From: Rebecca billardiae RCC1528
Taxonomy: Eukaryota; Haptophyta
Assembly (NCBI GenBank): GCA_965240325.2
Contig: OZ251222.1
Span: 2,790,001 to 2,854,000, forward strand
Direction: 5' to 3'
Length of the DNA: 64,000 nucleotides
Below the pieces are notes generated by a model. It saw nothing but the letters and a program-made list of their open reading frames with translations, had not been told where the DNA came from and made no database searches. Made by a program: the position numbers and the translations under genes. Shown here in pieces: positions 1 through 12,818 of this stretch; within the stretch, counting starts at the first letter, position 1; each line of letters opens with the position of its first letter.

Positions 1-130
1 CCGCTCCCGCCGTCCCGCGGCGCACAGGGGAGGAACTCGCGAATAAAAAGTCGTCGCGCGAAAAGCAGCCGAAAAAACTCCAGGCCGCCCCGTGCCGAGC
101 GACGCGACGCGCGATATATCAAGAATCAAG

Positions 131-673
131 ATGGCCAGCATGCGCGCCGCGCTTCGGCCATCACTCTCTGCCGCACGGCGGCTCATCCCCGCGTGGGGCA
201 TGGCGGGTTCACCGATGGGCTTCTCGTCTAGCGCAGCACATCCAATACGAGCCAAGCTCTACTTCTCGCAGGCGCTCGTCATCCAACCCGAGATGCCTGA
301 GCCGGACGGCGGCACGAAGCAGCACGAGAAGGTGGTGATGCGCGTCGATGTCGACGAGCTCGGGCTCACGCCCGAGCAGCTGGAGAGGCTCACCACCGTC
401 GCCGGGCCGCGTTTCAACGAGGAGACGCGCACTCTCACCCTCGTCGGCCGAGTGCACGAAGAGGCCGCTGCGAACAAGGCACTCGTGCGCGAACAGCTAG
501 CCCTGCTCATCGACGACGCTGTTGCGAATTGCGGCGGCGGGAGTGGGATTGCCGCGGAGAGCGAGGATATGAGTGCGGCGCCTGGAGTGCCGACAGACTC
601 GCCGCCGTCGGCGCCGGGCGCCGACAGCGGAAACGACATGCGTAGTATTGACCCGGACACGCGTAAGCCGTGA
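131..673 (+). CDS. MRPS35: Mitochondrial small-subunit ribosomal protein mS35 (MRP-S28/S35 family)
   Basis: Predicted structural protein of the mitochondrial small ribosomal subunit, 180 residues, single exon. Residues about 65-140 carry the family pattern: a beta strand (KVVMRVDVDELGL), then PEQLERLTTVAGPRF, then the RTLTLVG strand and a helix that ends in LLIDDA. This matches the C-terminal core shared by human MRPS35 and yeast Rsm24. The start at 131 is preferred over an in-frame ATG at 92 because translation from 131 begins with an Arg/Ala/Ser-rich, acid-free stretch (MASMRAALRPSL, then RRLIPAW) typical of a mitochondrial presequence. The Ser/Pro/Gly-rich tail after residue 145 is low complexity. 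The family is assigned by motif only. Confidence 0.66.
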   Translation: MASMRAALRPSLSAARRLIPAWGMAGSPMGFSSSAAHPIRAKLYFSQALVIQPEMPEPDGGTKQHEKVVMRVDVDELGLTPEQLERLTTVAGPRFNEETRTLTLVGRVHEEAAANKALVREQLALLIDDAVANCGGGSGIAAESEDMSAAPGVPTDSPPSAPGADSGNDMRSIDPDTRKP

Positions 674-2978
674 CTCGGAGGAGGTGCGGCCCTTTGATCG
701 GTGCGCAAGCCGGGATCCGGGAAGGCTCGGTCTGACGTCCGACTGTGTGAGTCAACCTGGAACCAAACCGAGCGAAGTCGTAAGTACACGTATGCTAGTA
801 GTCCTATCATATAATAAATCAGCAGTGCGCACTGATCACATTCAGTCGTAGCCGCCCGCAGCTAGTCCGAACCGTCTGATCGGGATCGATATCCGCGAGA
901 CTCCGGCGAGTGACCGCGACGGACACGGTCACGGTCCTCGGCTGCTCACATCGATGAGTCTGTCTGACACTCTGAGTCTGACACCGGCCACCGGAACTCC
1001 AAACTGCGGGAGCGGCGTCTGCGGCATTCTGCGACTCTGCGGGGACACTCGTCACTCGGTCAGACTCACTCACAGGACTCGCGCGATGTCCAGCGCCATA
1101 ATTTAGGGGGGCCAAACCGCTCATTTAAAAAAGAAAATCAAAGCCGCGGCGCATTTTCGCTCCTCCCTCGGCCTTTTAGGGTGGCGCGGAGCCTTTTTCT
1201 CGGACCCCGCTCGAAAATCGAGCTCCGACGCGTTCGGGCGCTCAGAGCTCGGTTCCGCTCCAGCACGAGCGGCCGGAGGCAGTGGACCGCCGCGCGCTCG
1301 CGTCCCATGATACGCCGAGATGGTCTCGGGAGCGCGCGCGCGTGACGCTGGTGGGCGCTTCTGACCCTTGTCTTTGCGCCACCAGCGGCTCACCACCCGG
1401 TTCTTGGCCACCTCGCGCCGTGCGCGGCGCGCGTCGGCCGGCTTGAATTGCTGCGCTGCGTACGCCCGTCACGCTACCCCTCCTTGTGGCTCAAGATCAA
1501 CTCGCCCCGGCGAGATCGATGCTCGCCCCAGGTGTTCATGTGTATCCGTGGATGCCCAGCTCGCCTAACCTGCCCTGCTGCGCCGGAATCGCCGTCAGCA
1601 GACCGGCGCGAGCTCGCGCGCAACACCTCCGCGGAGCCCGCAACTGTCATGTTCCGCTCGTAGGGCCCGTGTTTGCACCTGCCGTGGCACTTGCGATGGT
1701 CAGCACGTTGGGTATGGGTCACGCGTGCCCCCAGATGGCGTCGGGGCGCCTCCCATTCGCCTCTCAGGACGTCGCGGACGTGCTCGCAGGCACCGGTTGG
1801 CTCATTCGACAGGTCCGACGTGCACTCGACCGTGCCTACAAGCGCGCCCCTGTGACGCGCATGCCTGCAGAAGCAGACGCAGATGGGCCTCAATGCACCG
1901 TGGTGCGCCCAAGACCGGCGGGAGCGTCAGAGACCGTCTCAATCTTGACACCTTGCACACGCCGGCGCTTGCCATTGGGCTCCGCGCAGCCAGTCAGGAG
2001 CGCCGAACAGCGCCGGATCAGCCTCTGTAGGCCGAATATCCGCCCCAACGCCCAGAAATAGCGCGGAACAGGGTAGGGCGTACATATATGGACCGATCCT
2101 ATGCAGCCTGGTTTGGTGCAGAGACGCCAGCCACCACCTGGAGCAGGCGTTTGCTGCCGAATCGCATGCTCGGCACTGTGCCGCACTGCGACGACGACAG
2201 ATTTGACCTGCCTCGTAGGTCTCGGCCATGGAGCGGTGACGGTTGGCTCGAGTGACGTTAAACCTTGATTATGACCGAGAGTACTCCCGGGCTGAGGACA
2301 TGGGGCCGGTGCTTTGGGTCTACTATGTCTGCAATACGCCGTACGCATGGCCGTATACACAGTCTGAAAACGTATCTCGCGGCTCGAGATCAGACGAGAC
2401 TGTATTCATCAGCATGGCGTCTATATACACGGTGGGTATGTAACGACCAGTGGCTTCCGGGAAACTACGTGTTTGACAGCCTGCCAGTACACAGCCTATA
2501 TCGCATGTTGGGACCTGCTGCTGCTGGGGACCCAGAACGATCTCGCCGAGATGCTCTATCAAAGTGAAGTCGACATGGTCTATATGTCACAAATAAGACA
2601 GCCGTTACATGCCGTTTCCAATAAGTTCAGGCTCATTCTAATAACTAAATATGCTAGCCGTTACGCCCTATATTCAGGGTATGTGAACCTGATTTTTTTA
2701 CTTGGCTGGCCCAGACCCCTCCAGAGGGCATATGATCCAGCCCCAATTCAGCGCTAAACACTCGCTAGGACCAGCGCTCGTAGCCGTCAGTCACGTCACA
2801 GTGCCACTTTGGCCCCCCTAATATGGGCCATATGTCGTCTTGCACGTACGTACTCAAATTGCTCACGGCCGTGGGGCGCCCGTCACCCGTGCGCTCAGAA
2901 CGGCATTGCTATCATCATCATCATCATCATTGTCATATGTATTATTGATGCAGTCATCGACATCGTCAGTCTCAGGAA
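674..2978. other. Non-coding interval, 2.3 kb
   Basis: No coding region is supported. Open frames here lack recognisable domains and overlap freely on both strands. A short stretch near 1,370-1,462 on the minus strand (QQFKPADARRARREVAKN, then RWWRKDKGQK) looks protein-like after a possible CAG acceptor, but no neighbouring exon could be joined to it. Composition falls toward AT-rich near 2,280-2,760. Confidence 0.5.
2911..2930. repeat. (ATC)n microsatellite
   Basis: Six and two-thirds copies of ATC, just beyond the stop codon of the minus-strand surface-protein gene. Confidence 0.9.
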
Positions 2979-5900
2979 TCAGGACGCAGCGCTTTGGTAG
3001 AGGCGTGGCCCACCTATGGCGGCAATGTCGTCAAGCCGCCGTTTGCGTTCCCGCCGGGCCAGCAGCACGGCAACCGCCGCCAAGCCCAAGCAGCAGCACA
3101 ACACGACGACTCCCACGACGATGCCGGCCACGCCACCGGCTCCGAGCTCACTGTTGAGGCCCCCGACAATGCCGCCGTTGCCGCCATCGTCGTCATCGTC
3201 GTCATCATCGTCATCGTCGTCATCGCCGCTGCTCCCACTGTCACTCGAACTGCCACTCGATGAGCCGGAGGTAGCTGTGCCGTCATCCTGCACGATCGGG
3301 TCGTACCACGCTGACGAGCTGAACTTGTCGAAGCGCAGCGTAATCACATACTTGGTGGAGCCGGAGAGGGCAAGTTGGGGATAGCCAGTCGGCATCGTCG
3401 CCCAGGCACCATCCAGCTTCGCCACGTTCGAGACCACCATCGCTGCGCCGTTGCCCAGCGAGTATGTGTTGTTCGCAATCGGCGTCAGATCGAGCGTCTC
3501 GCCAGCCTTGGACGTCACCTCGATGCCGACGTCCAAGAAGTCGCCGACGCCGCCCTGGCACGGATTGCCGCTCTCGCCAGCGCAGAACGGCCAGTTGAGG
3601 ACCTGCGGGCGCAGGCGCAGGCGCAGGCGCAGGGCGCGTGACACGGCTCAGCTCTGCGCACCACACAAGTCATAGTCGCACGCGCAGGCGCAAACACACC
3701 TCGACGTTGAACTTGAGCGTGCCGGTGGTCACTGTGTACGACTCAGACGGCGTGGGCGTGATCGTGCCATTCTCTGAGAAGATCAGCGCAGTGATGCGCA
3801 GGTCCGCCGCGTCGTTGACCAGCTTCACCGTGAAGTCGATGGCATTCGCCGCCACGCCAGACACGTTCGTGGCGTACATGGAACCAAACGTGAAGTCCGT
3901 GTTCGCAAACGTGTTGCGCGAGTGCTTGCCGTCGTTCGGACCGGACTGGCCCACGCGGTCGCCGTTCGAGGCGCGCTCGGTGATGCTCGACATCGTCACC
4001 TGCACCTTGTCGTCGTCCGACGCATCCGACGAGCCATACACCATCTTGCCAGACTGACCGAGGATCTGGACGGTGTTCACCGGCTCCGACGAGTCCACAG
4101 GTGTCGGGGGAGTGAGCTGCTGAGTGGTGGGTGATGGCGGCGGCGGCGAGCTTGGCGGTGGAGGTGGGGGTGGCGGACTAGGCGGCGGACTCGGCGAGGG
4201 CGATGGAGGCGGCGGGCTCGGCGGCGGGACCGGTGGCGCCCCAACCTCCTCTACAATATCCTGTACGATGGGGTCGTACAGCGCGGACGCGCTGAACTTG
4301 TCGAAGCGCAGCGTCAGCTCGTACTTGGATGAGCCAGACAGCGACAGCTCCGGGTAGCCAGACGGCATCGTCGTCCACGTGCCGTCCAACCGAGCAGCGT
4401 CCGACACGATCAGCTCGGCGCCGTCACCGAGCGAGTACTTGTTCGCCTCGATCGGCGTGAGGCTGAGGCTCTCACCTCCCTTGGATTTGATCTCAATGCC
4501 GATGTCGAGGAACTCGCCAGTCTCGCCCTTGCACGGGTTGCCGCTCTCGCCAGCGCAGAACGGCCAGTTCAGCACCTGCACGCGCAAGCGCGTCGACACG
4601 CATGCACGCGGCGCGCGGGGTGAGACACGGGTCAGTCAGGGCGCACACGTACGCACCGTGCAAACGCGCATGCTCGGGGCGCGCACCTCGACGTTGAACT
4701 TGAGCGTGCCCTCGCTCACGTTGTACGCCTCCGAAGGGGTCGGGTAGATCGTGCCGCTCTCCGTGAAGATCAGCGCAGTGATGCGCAGGTCAGCGGTGTC
4801 GTCGACCAGCTTCACATCAAAGTCGATGGCGCTCGCCGCCACGCCGGAGACGTTGGTGGCATACACGCTGCCGAATGTGAAGTCCGTGTTCGCAAACGTG
4901 TTGCGCGAGTGCTTGCCGTCGTTCGGACCAGACTGGCCGACAGTGTCGCCGTTCGAGGCGCGCTCGGTGATGCTCGACATCGTCACCTGCACCTTGTCGT
5001 CGTCCGAGCCACCCGAGGTGCCGTACACCATCTTGCCAGAGCGGCCCAGGATGCGCACCCTGTAGTCGGAGGAAGACAGGTCACGCTCGTCACCAGATGG
5101 CGACGGTGGTGGTGGGCTGGGCGGGGGCACAGGCGGCGGCGGTGGGCTCGGAGGCGGGCTCGGTGGCGGCGGTGGCGGCGGCGGGCTGGGCGGCGGGCTC
5201 GGCGGCGGCGGGGGAGGCGGCGGGCTCGGCGGTGGGCTGGGCGGCGGTGGTGGCGGCGGCGGGCTCGGCGGCGGGGTCGGCGGCGTGCTCGCAGTGCCCA
5301 CGTCCTGCACGATGGGGTCGTACAGCGCGGACGCGCTGAACTTGTCGAAGCGCAGCGTCAGCTCGTACTTGGATGAGCCAGACAGCGACAGCTCCGGGTA
5401 GCCAGACGGCATCGTCGTCCACGTGCCGTCCAGCCGAGCAGCGTCCGACACGATCAGCTCGGCGCCCTCACCGAGCGAGTACTTGTTCGCCTCGATCGGC
5501 GTGAGGCTGAGGCTCTCACCTCCTTTGGACTTGATCTCAATGCCGATGTCGAGGAACTCGCCAGTCTCGCCCTTGCACGGGTTGCCGCTCTCGCCAGCGC
5601 AGAACGGCCAGTTCAGCACCTGCACGCGCAAGCGCGTCGACACGCATGCACACGGCGCGCGGGGTGAGACACTGGTCAGTCAGGGCGCACACGTACGCAC
5701 CGTGCGGGCGCGCATGCTCGGGGCGCGCACCTCGACGTTGAACTTGAGCGTGCCCTCGCTCACGTTGTACGCCTCCGAAGGGGTCGGGTAGATCGTGCCG
5801 CTCTCCGTGAAGATCAGCGCAGTGATGCGCAGGTCAGCGGTGTCGTCGACCAGCTTCACATCAAAGTCGATGGCGCTCGCCGCCACGCCGGAGACGTTGG

Positions 5901-8900
5901 TGGCATACACGCTGCCGAATGTGAAGTCCGTGTTCGCAAACGTGTTGCGCGAGTGCTTGCCGTCGTTCGGACCAGACTGGCCGACAGTGTCGCCGTTCGA
6001 GGCGCGCTCGGTGATGCTCGACATCGTCACCTGCACCTTGTCGTCGTCCGAGCCACCCGAGGTGCCGTACACCATCTTGCCGGAGCGGCCCAGGATGCGC
6101 ACCCTGTAGTCGGAGGAAGACAGGTCACGCTCGTCACCAGATGGCGACGGTGGTGGTGGGCTGGGCGGGGGCACAGGCGGCGGCGGTGGGCTCGGAGGCG
6201 GGCTCGGTGGCGGCGGTGGCGGCGGCGGGCTGGGCGGCGGGCTCGGCGGCGGCGGGGGAGGCGGCGGGCTCGGCGGTGGGCTGGGCGGCGGTGGTGGCGG
6301 CGGCGGGCTCGGCGGCGGGGTCGGCGGCGTGCTCGCAGTGCCCACGTCCTGCACAATGGGGTCGTACAGCGCGGACGCGCTGAACTTGTCGAAGCGCAGC
6401 GTCAGCTCGTACTTGGATGAGCCAGACAGCGACAGCTCCGGGTAGCCAGACGGCATCGTCGTCCACGTGCCGTCCAACCGAGCAGCGTCCGACACGATCA
6501 GCTCGGCGCCCTCACCGAGCGAGTACTTGTTCGCCTCGATCGGCGTGAGGCTGAGGCTCTCGTTGCCCTTCGACTTCACCTCGATGCCAATGTCGAGGAA
6601 CTCGCCAGTCTCGCCCTGGCACGGGTTGCCGCTCTCGCCAGCGCAGAACGGCCAGTTCAGCACCTGCACGCGCAAGCGCGTCGACACGCATGCACGCACG
6701 CGGCGCGCGGGGTGAGACACTGGTCAGTCAGGGCGCACACGTACGCACCGTGCAAACGCGCATGCTCGGGGCGCGCACCTCGACGTTGAACTTGAGCGTG
6801 CCCTCGCTCACGTTGTACGCCTCCGACGGGGTCGGGTAGATCGTGCCGCTCTCCGTGAAGATCAGCGCAGTGATGCGCAGGTCAGCGGTGTCGTCGACCA
6901 GCTTCACATCAAAGTCGATGGCGCTCGCGTTCACGCCGGACACGTTCGTGGCGTACACCTCGCCGAACGTGAAGTCCGTGCTCGCAAACGTGTTGCGCGA
7001 GTGCTTGCCGTCGTTCGGACCGGACTGGCCCACGCGGTCGCCGTTCGAGGCGCGCTCGGTGATGCTCGACATCGTCACCTGCACCTTGTCGTCGTCCGAG
7101 CCACCCGAGGTGCCGTACACCATCTTGCCAGAGCGGCCCAAGACGCGCACGTTGAACTCGGACGCCGAAAGCGCACGGTCGTCCACCGGAGACGGCGGCG
7201 GCGGCGGCGGGCTCGGCGGCGGGCTCGGCGGCGGCGGCGGTGGCGGGATCGGTGGCGGGCTCGGCGGAGGTGGTGGTGGGGCCGGCGGCGGAGGGCTCGG
7301 CGGCGGGGTCGGCGGCGTGCTCGCAGTGCCCACGTCCTGCACGACCGGGTCGTACAGCGCGGACGCGCTGAACTTGTCGAAGCGCAGCGTCAGCTCGTAC
7401 TTGGATGAGCCAGACAGCGACAGCTCCGGGTAGCCAGACGGCATCGTCGTCCACGTGCCGTCCAGCCGAGCAGCGTCCGACACGATCAGCTCGGCGCCCT
7501 CACCGAGCGAGTACTTGTTCGCCTCGATCGGCGTGAGGCTGAGGCTCTCGTTGCCCTTCGACTTCACCTCGATGCCAATGTCGAGGAACTCGCCAGTCTC
7601 GCCCTGGCACGGGTTGCCGCTCTCGCCAGCGCAGAACGGCCAGTTCAGCACCTGCACGCGCAAGCGCGTCGACACGCATGCACGCGGCGCGCGGGGTGAG
7701 ACACGGGTCAGTCAGGGCGCACACCTACGCACCGTGCGGGCGCGCATGCTCGGGGCGCGCACCTCGACGTTGAACTTGAGCGTGCCCTCGCTCACGTTGT
7801 ACGCCTCCGAAGGGGTCGGGTAGATCGTGCCGCTCTCAGTAAAGATCAGCGCAGTGATGCGCAGGTCAGCGGTGTCGTCGACCAGCTTCACATCAAAGTC
7901 GATGGCGCTTGCCGCCACGCCGGACACGTTCGTGGCGTACACCTCGCCGAGCGTGAAGTCCGTGCTCGCAAACGTGTTGCGCGAGTGCTTGCCGTCGTTC
8001 GGACCGGACTGGCCCACGCGGTCGCCGTTCGAGGCGCGCTCGGTGATGCTCGACATCGTCACCTGCACCTTGTCGTCGTCCGAGCCACCCGAGGTGCCGT
8101 ACACCATCTTGCCAGAGCGGCCCAAGACGCGCACGTTGAACTCGGACGCCGAAAGCGCACGGTCGTCCACCGGAGACGGCGGCGGCGGCGGCGGGCTCGG
8201 CGGCGGGCTCGGCGGCGGCGGCGGTGGCGGGCTCGGTGGCGGGCTCGGCGGAGGTGGTGGTGGGGCCGGCGGCGGCGGGCTCGGCGGCGGGGTCGGCGGC
8301 GTGCTCGCAGTGCCCACGTCCTGCACGACCGGGTCGTACAGCGCGGACGCGCTGAACTTGTCGAAGCGCAGCGTCAGCTCGTACTTGGATGAGCCAGACA
8401 GCGACAGCTCCGGGTAGCCAGACGGCATCGTCGTCCACGTGCCGTCCAGCCGAGCAGCGTCCGACACGATCAGCTCGGCGCCCTCACCGAGCGAGTACTT
8501 GTTCGCCTCGATCGGCGTGAGGCTGAGGCTCTCGTTGCCCTTCGACTTCACCTCGATGCCAATGTCGAGGAACTCGCCAGTCTCGCCCTGGCACGGGTTG
8601 CCGCTCTCGCCAGCGCAGAACGGCCAGTTCAGCACCTGCACGCGCAAGCGCGTCGACACGCATGCACGCGGCGCGCGGGGTTAGACACTGGTCAGTCAGG
8701 GCGCACACGTACGCACCGTGCGGGCGCGCATGCTCGGGGCGCGCACCTCGACGTTGAACTTGAGCGTGCCCTCGCTCACGTTGTACGCCTCCGAAGGGGT
8801 CGGGTAGATCGTGCCGCTCTCCGTGAAGATCAGCGCAGTGATGCGCAGGTCAGCGGTGTCGTCGACCAGCTTCACATCAAAGTCGATGGCGCTCGCGTTC

Positions 8901-11900
8901 ACGCCGGACACGTTCGTGGCGTACACCTCGCCGAACGTGAAGTCCGTGCTCGCAAACGTGTTGCGCGAGTGCTTGCCGTCGTTCGGACCGGACTGGCCCA
9001 CGCGGTCGCCGTTCGAGGCGCGCTCGGTGATGCTCGACATCGTCACCTGCACCTTGTCGTCGTCCGAGCCACCCGAGGTGCCGTACACCATCTTGCCAGA
9101 GCGGCCCAAGACGCGCACGTTGAACTCGGACGCCGAAAGCGCACGGTCGTCCACCGGAGACGGCGGCGGCGGCGGCGGGCTCGGCGGCGGGCTCGGCGGC
9201 GGCGGCGGCGGCGGGCTCGGTGGCGGGCTCGGCGGAGGTGGTGGTGGGGCCGGCGGCGGCGGGCTCGGCGGCGGGGTCGGCGGCGTGCTCGCAGTGCCCA
9301 CGTCCTGCACGACCGGGTCGTACAGCGCGGACGCGCTGAACTTGTCGAAGCGCAGCGTCAGCTCGTACTTGGATGAGCCAGACAGCGACAGCTCCGGGTA
9401 GCCAGACGGCATCGTCGTCCACGTGCCGTCCAGCCGAGCAGCGTCCGACACGATCAGCTCGGCGCCCTCACCGAGCGAGTACTTGTTCGCCTCGATCGGC
9501 GTGAGGCTGAGGCTCTCGTTGCCCTTCGACTTCACCTCGATGCCAATGTCGAGGAACTCGCCAGTCTCGCCCTGGCACGGGTTGCCGCTCTCGCCAGCGC
9601 AGAACGGCCAGTTCAGCACCTGCACGCGCAAGCGCGTCGACACGCATGCACGCGGCGCGCGGGGTTAGACACTGGTCAGTCAGGGCGCACACGTACGCAC
9701 CGTGCGGGCGCGCATGCTCGGGGCGCGCACCTCGACGTTGAACTTGAGCGTGCCCTCGCTCACGTTGTACGCCTCCGAAGGGGTCGGGTAGATCGTGCCG
9801 CTCTCCGTGAAGATCAGCGCAGTGATGCGCAGGTCAGCGGTGTCGTCGACCAGCTTCACATCAAAGTCGATGGCGCTCGCGTTCACGCCGGACACGTTCG
9901 TGGCGTACACCTCGCCGAACGTGAAGTCCGTGCTCGCAAACGTGTTGCGCGAGTGCTTGCCGTCGTTCGGACCGGACTGGCCCACGCGGTCGCCGTTCGA
10001 GGCGCGCTCGGTGATGCTCGACATCGTCACCTGCACCTTGTCGTCGTCCGAGCCACCCGAGGTGCCGTACACCATCTTGCCAGAGCGGCCCAAGACGCGC
10101 ACGTTGAACTCGGACGCCGAAAGCGCACGGTCGTCCACCGGAGACGGCGGCGGCGGCGGCGGGCTCGGCGGCGGGCTCGGCGGCGGCGGCGGCGGCGGGC
10201 TCGGTGGCGGGCTCGGCGGAGGTGGTGGTGGGGCCGGCGGCGGCAGGCTCGGCGGCGGGGTCGGCGGCGTGCTCGCAGTGCCCACGTCCTGCACGACCGG
10301 GTCGTACAGCGCGGACGCGCTGAACTTGTCGAAGCGCAGCGTCAGCTCGTACTTGGATGAGCCAGACAGCGACAGCTCCGGGTAGCCAGACGGCATCGTC
10401 GTCCACGTGCCGTCCAGCCGAGCAGCGTCCGACACGATCAGCTCGGCGCCCTCACCGAGCGAGTACTTGTTCGCCTCGATCGGCGTGAGGCTGAGGCTCT
10501 CGTTGCCCTTCGACTTCACCTCGATGCCGATGTCGAGGAACTCGCCAGTCTCGCCCTTGCACGGGTTGCCGCTCTCGCCAGCGCAGAACGGCCAGTTCAG
10601 CACCTGCACGCGCAAGCGCGTCGACACGCATGCACGCGGCGCGCGGGGTGAGACACTGGTCAGTCAGGGCGCACACGTACGCACCGTGCGGGCGCGCATG
10701 CTCGGGGCGCGCACCTCGACGTTGAACTTGAGCGTGCCCTCGCTCACGTTGTACGCCTCCGAAGGGGTCGGGTAGATCGTGCCGCTCTCCGTGAAGATCA
10801 GCGCAGTGATGCGCAGGTCAGCGGTGTCGTCGACCAGCTTCACATCAAAGTCGATGGCGCTCGCGTTCACGCCGGACACGTTCGTGGCGTACACCTCGCC
10901 GAACGTGAAGTCCGTGCTCGCAAACGTGTTGCGCGAGTGCTTGCCGTCGTTCGGACCGGACTGGCCCACGCGGTCGCCGTTCGAGGCGCGCTCGGTGATG
11001 CTCGACATCGTCACCTGCACCTTGTCGTCGTCCGAGCCACCCGAGGTGCCGTACACCATCTTGCCAGAGCGGCCCAAGACGCGCACGTTGAACTCGGACG
11101 CCGAAAGCGCACGGTCGTCCACCGGAGACGGCGGCGGCGGCGGCGGGCTCGGCGGCGGGCTCGGCGGCGGCGGCGGCGGCGGGCTCGGTGGCGGGCTCGG
11201 CGGAGGTGGTGGTGGGGCCGGCGGCGGCAGGCTCGGCGGCGGGGTCGGCGGCGTGCTCGCAGTGCCCACGTCCTGCACGACCGGGTCGTACAGCGCGGAC
11301 GCGCTGAACTTGTCGAAGCGCAGCGTCAGCTCGTACTTGGATGAGCCAGACAGCGACAGCTCCGGGTAGCCAGACGGCATCGTCGTCCACGTGCCGTCCA
11401 GCCGAGCAGCGTCCGACACGATCAGCTCGGCGCCCTCACCGAGCGAGTACTTGTTCGCCTCGATCGGCGTGAGGCTGAGGCTCTCGTTGCCCTTCGACTT
11501 CACCTCGATGCCGATGTCGAGGAACTCGCCAGTCTCGCCCTTGCACGGGTTGCCGCTCTCGCCAGCGCAGAACGGCCAGTTCAGCACCTGCACGCGCAAG
11601 CGCGTCGACACGCATGCACGCGGCGCGCGGGGTGAGACACTGGTCAGTCAGGGCGCACACGTACGCACCGTGCGGGCGCGCATGCTCGGGGCGCGCACCT
11701 CGACGTTGAACTTGAGCGTGCCCTCGCTCACGTTGTACGCCTCCGAAGGGGTCGGGTAGATCGTGCCGCTCTCCGTGAAGATCAGCGCAGTGATGCGCAG
11801 GTCAGCGGTGTCGTCGACCAGCTTCACATCAAAGTCGATGGCGCTCGCGTTCACGCCGGACACGTTCGTGGCGTACACCTCGCCGAACGTGAAGTCCGTG

Positions 11901-12154
11901 CTCGCAAACGTGTTGCGCGAGTGCTTGCCGTCGTTCGGACCGGACTGGCCCACGCGGTCGCCGTTCGAGGCGCGCTCGGTGATGCTCGACATCGTCACCT
12001 GCACCTTGTCGTCGTCCGAGCCACCCGAGGTGCCGTACACCATCTTGCCAGACTGCCCGAGGACTCGGACGCTGAGCTCTGACGAGGACAGTTCGCGCTC
12101 ATCCGCCGCTGCGAGCGCAGCCAAGGCCGCTACGACGAGGGCAGCACATCTCAT
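2979..12154 (-). CDS. Giant modular type I surface protein, nine repeated domains with Pro-rich hinges
   Basis: Ten exons, all introns phase 0: 12154-11699, 11587-10715, 10603-9731, 9619-8747, 8635-7763, 7651-6779, 6663-5731, 5619-4687, 4575-3700 and 3602-2979, giving 2,728 residues. Exon 1 starts with a signal peptide (MRCAALVVAALAALAAA). The start at 12154 is the first ATG ahead of it. Each 270-residue domain runs from a VRVLGQSGKMVYG strand to ALYDPIVQD and is interrupted by an intron at FNVE/VLNWPFC. It holds a conserved Cys pair (CAGESGNPC) and several N-glycosylation sequons. Domains are separated by SPPPP hinges like those of algal hydroxyproline-rich glycoproteins. After the ninth domain comes an Asp/Ser-rich stalk, one membrane helix (about residues 2,680-2,703) and a basic RRERKRR cytoplasmic tail. 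I do not recognise the domain; role in wall, scale or adhesion is inferred from layout only. Confidence 0.82.
3700..11698 (-). repeat. Tandem exon-intron repeat array (984-1,044 bp units)
   Basis: Each unit is one exon plus one intron. Five units of 984 bp (873-bp exon and 111-bp intron; the last of these has a 115-bp intron) are followed in transcription order by two units with 933-bp exons carrying a longer Pro-rich hinge, then one diverged 876-bp exon. Introns are almost as alike as exons: the same GTGCGCGCCCC donor, CTGACTGAC branch-like sequence and GCGCGTGCAG acceptor recur. The exons ending at 10715 and 9731 encode identical protein, as do the introns that follow them as far as read. 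Confidence 0.9.
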
Positions 12155-12818
12155 GATGCGTGTCGGACCGCGCCCTCTGGCCACGCGGCGGGCTTTGGGT
12201 TGCTCAGGCCTTCACCAGTCGACAGTCGATGCGGGCGCCGGTCGTGGTGCTGCGGGTGTATTAATCAAGCCCTTGATGAGTGATGACCCAACAACGCTTG
12301 ACCTAGTTGGTTGATCTGATTGGTTTTTGCGTGTATCCTAGTGATGGTTGTGTGGTTGAGTGGCGGGTTTATGAGCGGCGGGCGGCTACTGGGCGCTGGT
12401 GCCGAATCACGAGTCACGTCTATTTTTATCGCACGAACCGGTCACACAATGAGGAAAATTGGAAATTCTCCTCGATTCCCCTTTCCCGTCCCGTTCATTC
12501 CTATTTGCTCGACCCACCATGTCATTGGTTAACTCGCCTGCGCACCGTGCTGCAGGCGACACAGGTCCAAGGGCCATGACAGGTCACACTGCTACAGCGC
12601 GGCACGCGCGTCTAGTACGGCACCTATTTCAGGCTCATGTCCCGTGACATTGACAATGGCGTCTCTGTCACAAAGATCTCGAGTATCACACCATCTGGGC
12701 CACTCTGGGCTCTGGCGGCAGGGCTCTTGCGAGTGAGCCGTGGCGCGCCCGTGGCCGTGCTGCTCGCAACCAAGTGCACTGTTGCGTCCGGGTGACCGAG
12801 CGCTCGGACCGTCACTCG
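12155..12818. other. Intergenic, no gene seen
   Basis: Presumed promoter of the surface-protein gene and 3' flank of the next minus-strand gene. AT content rises in 12,290-12,540. Short overlapping frames have no recognisable content. Confidence 0.6.

Noticed and set aside
1121-1893. Minus-strand frames including KNRVVSRWWRKDKG
   Set aside because: A protein-like stretch, but no adjacent exon, domain or start could be joined with acceptable splice sites.
6843-11369. Plus-strand 196-codon frames with polyglycine, recurring every 984 bp
   Set aside because: Complement of the Pro-rich hinges of the surface-protein gene.
3700-11698. Possible CRISPR-like or satellite array
   Set aside because: Repeats are about 1 kb, include coding exons and introns with splice signals, and encode a continuous protein.
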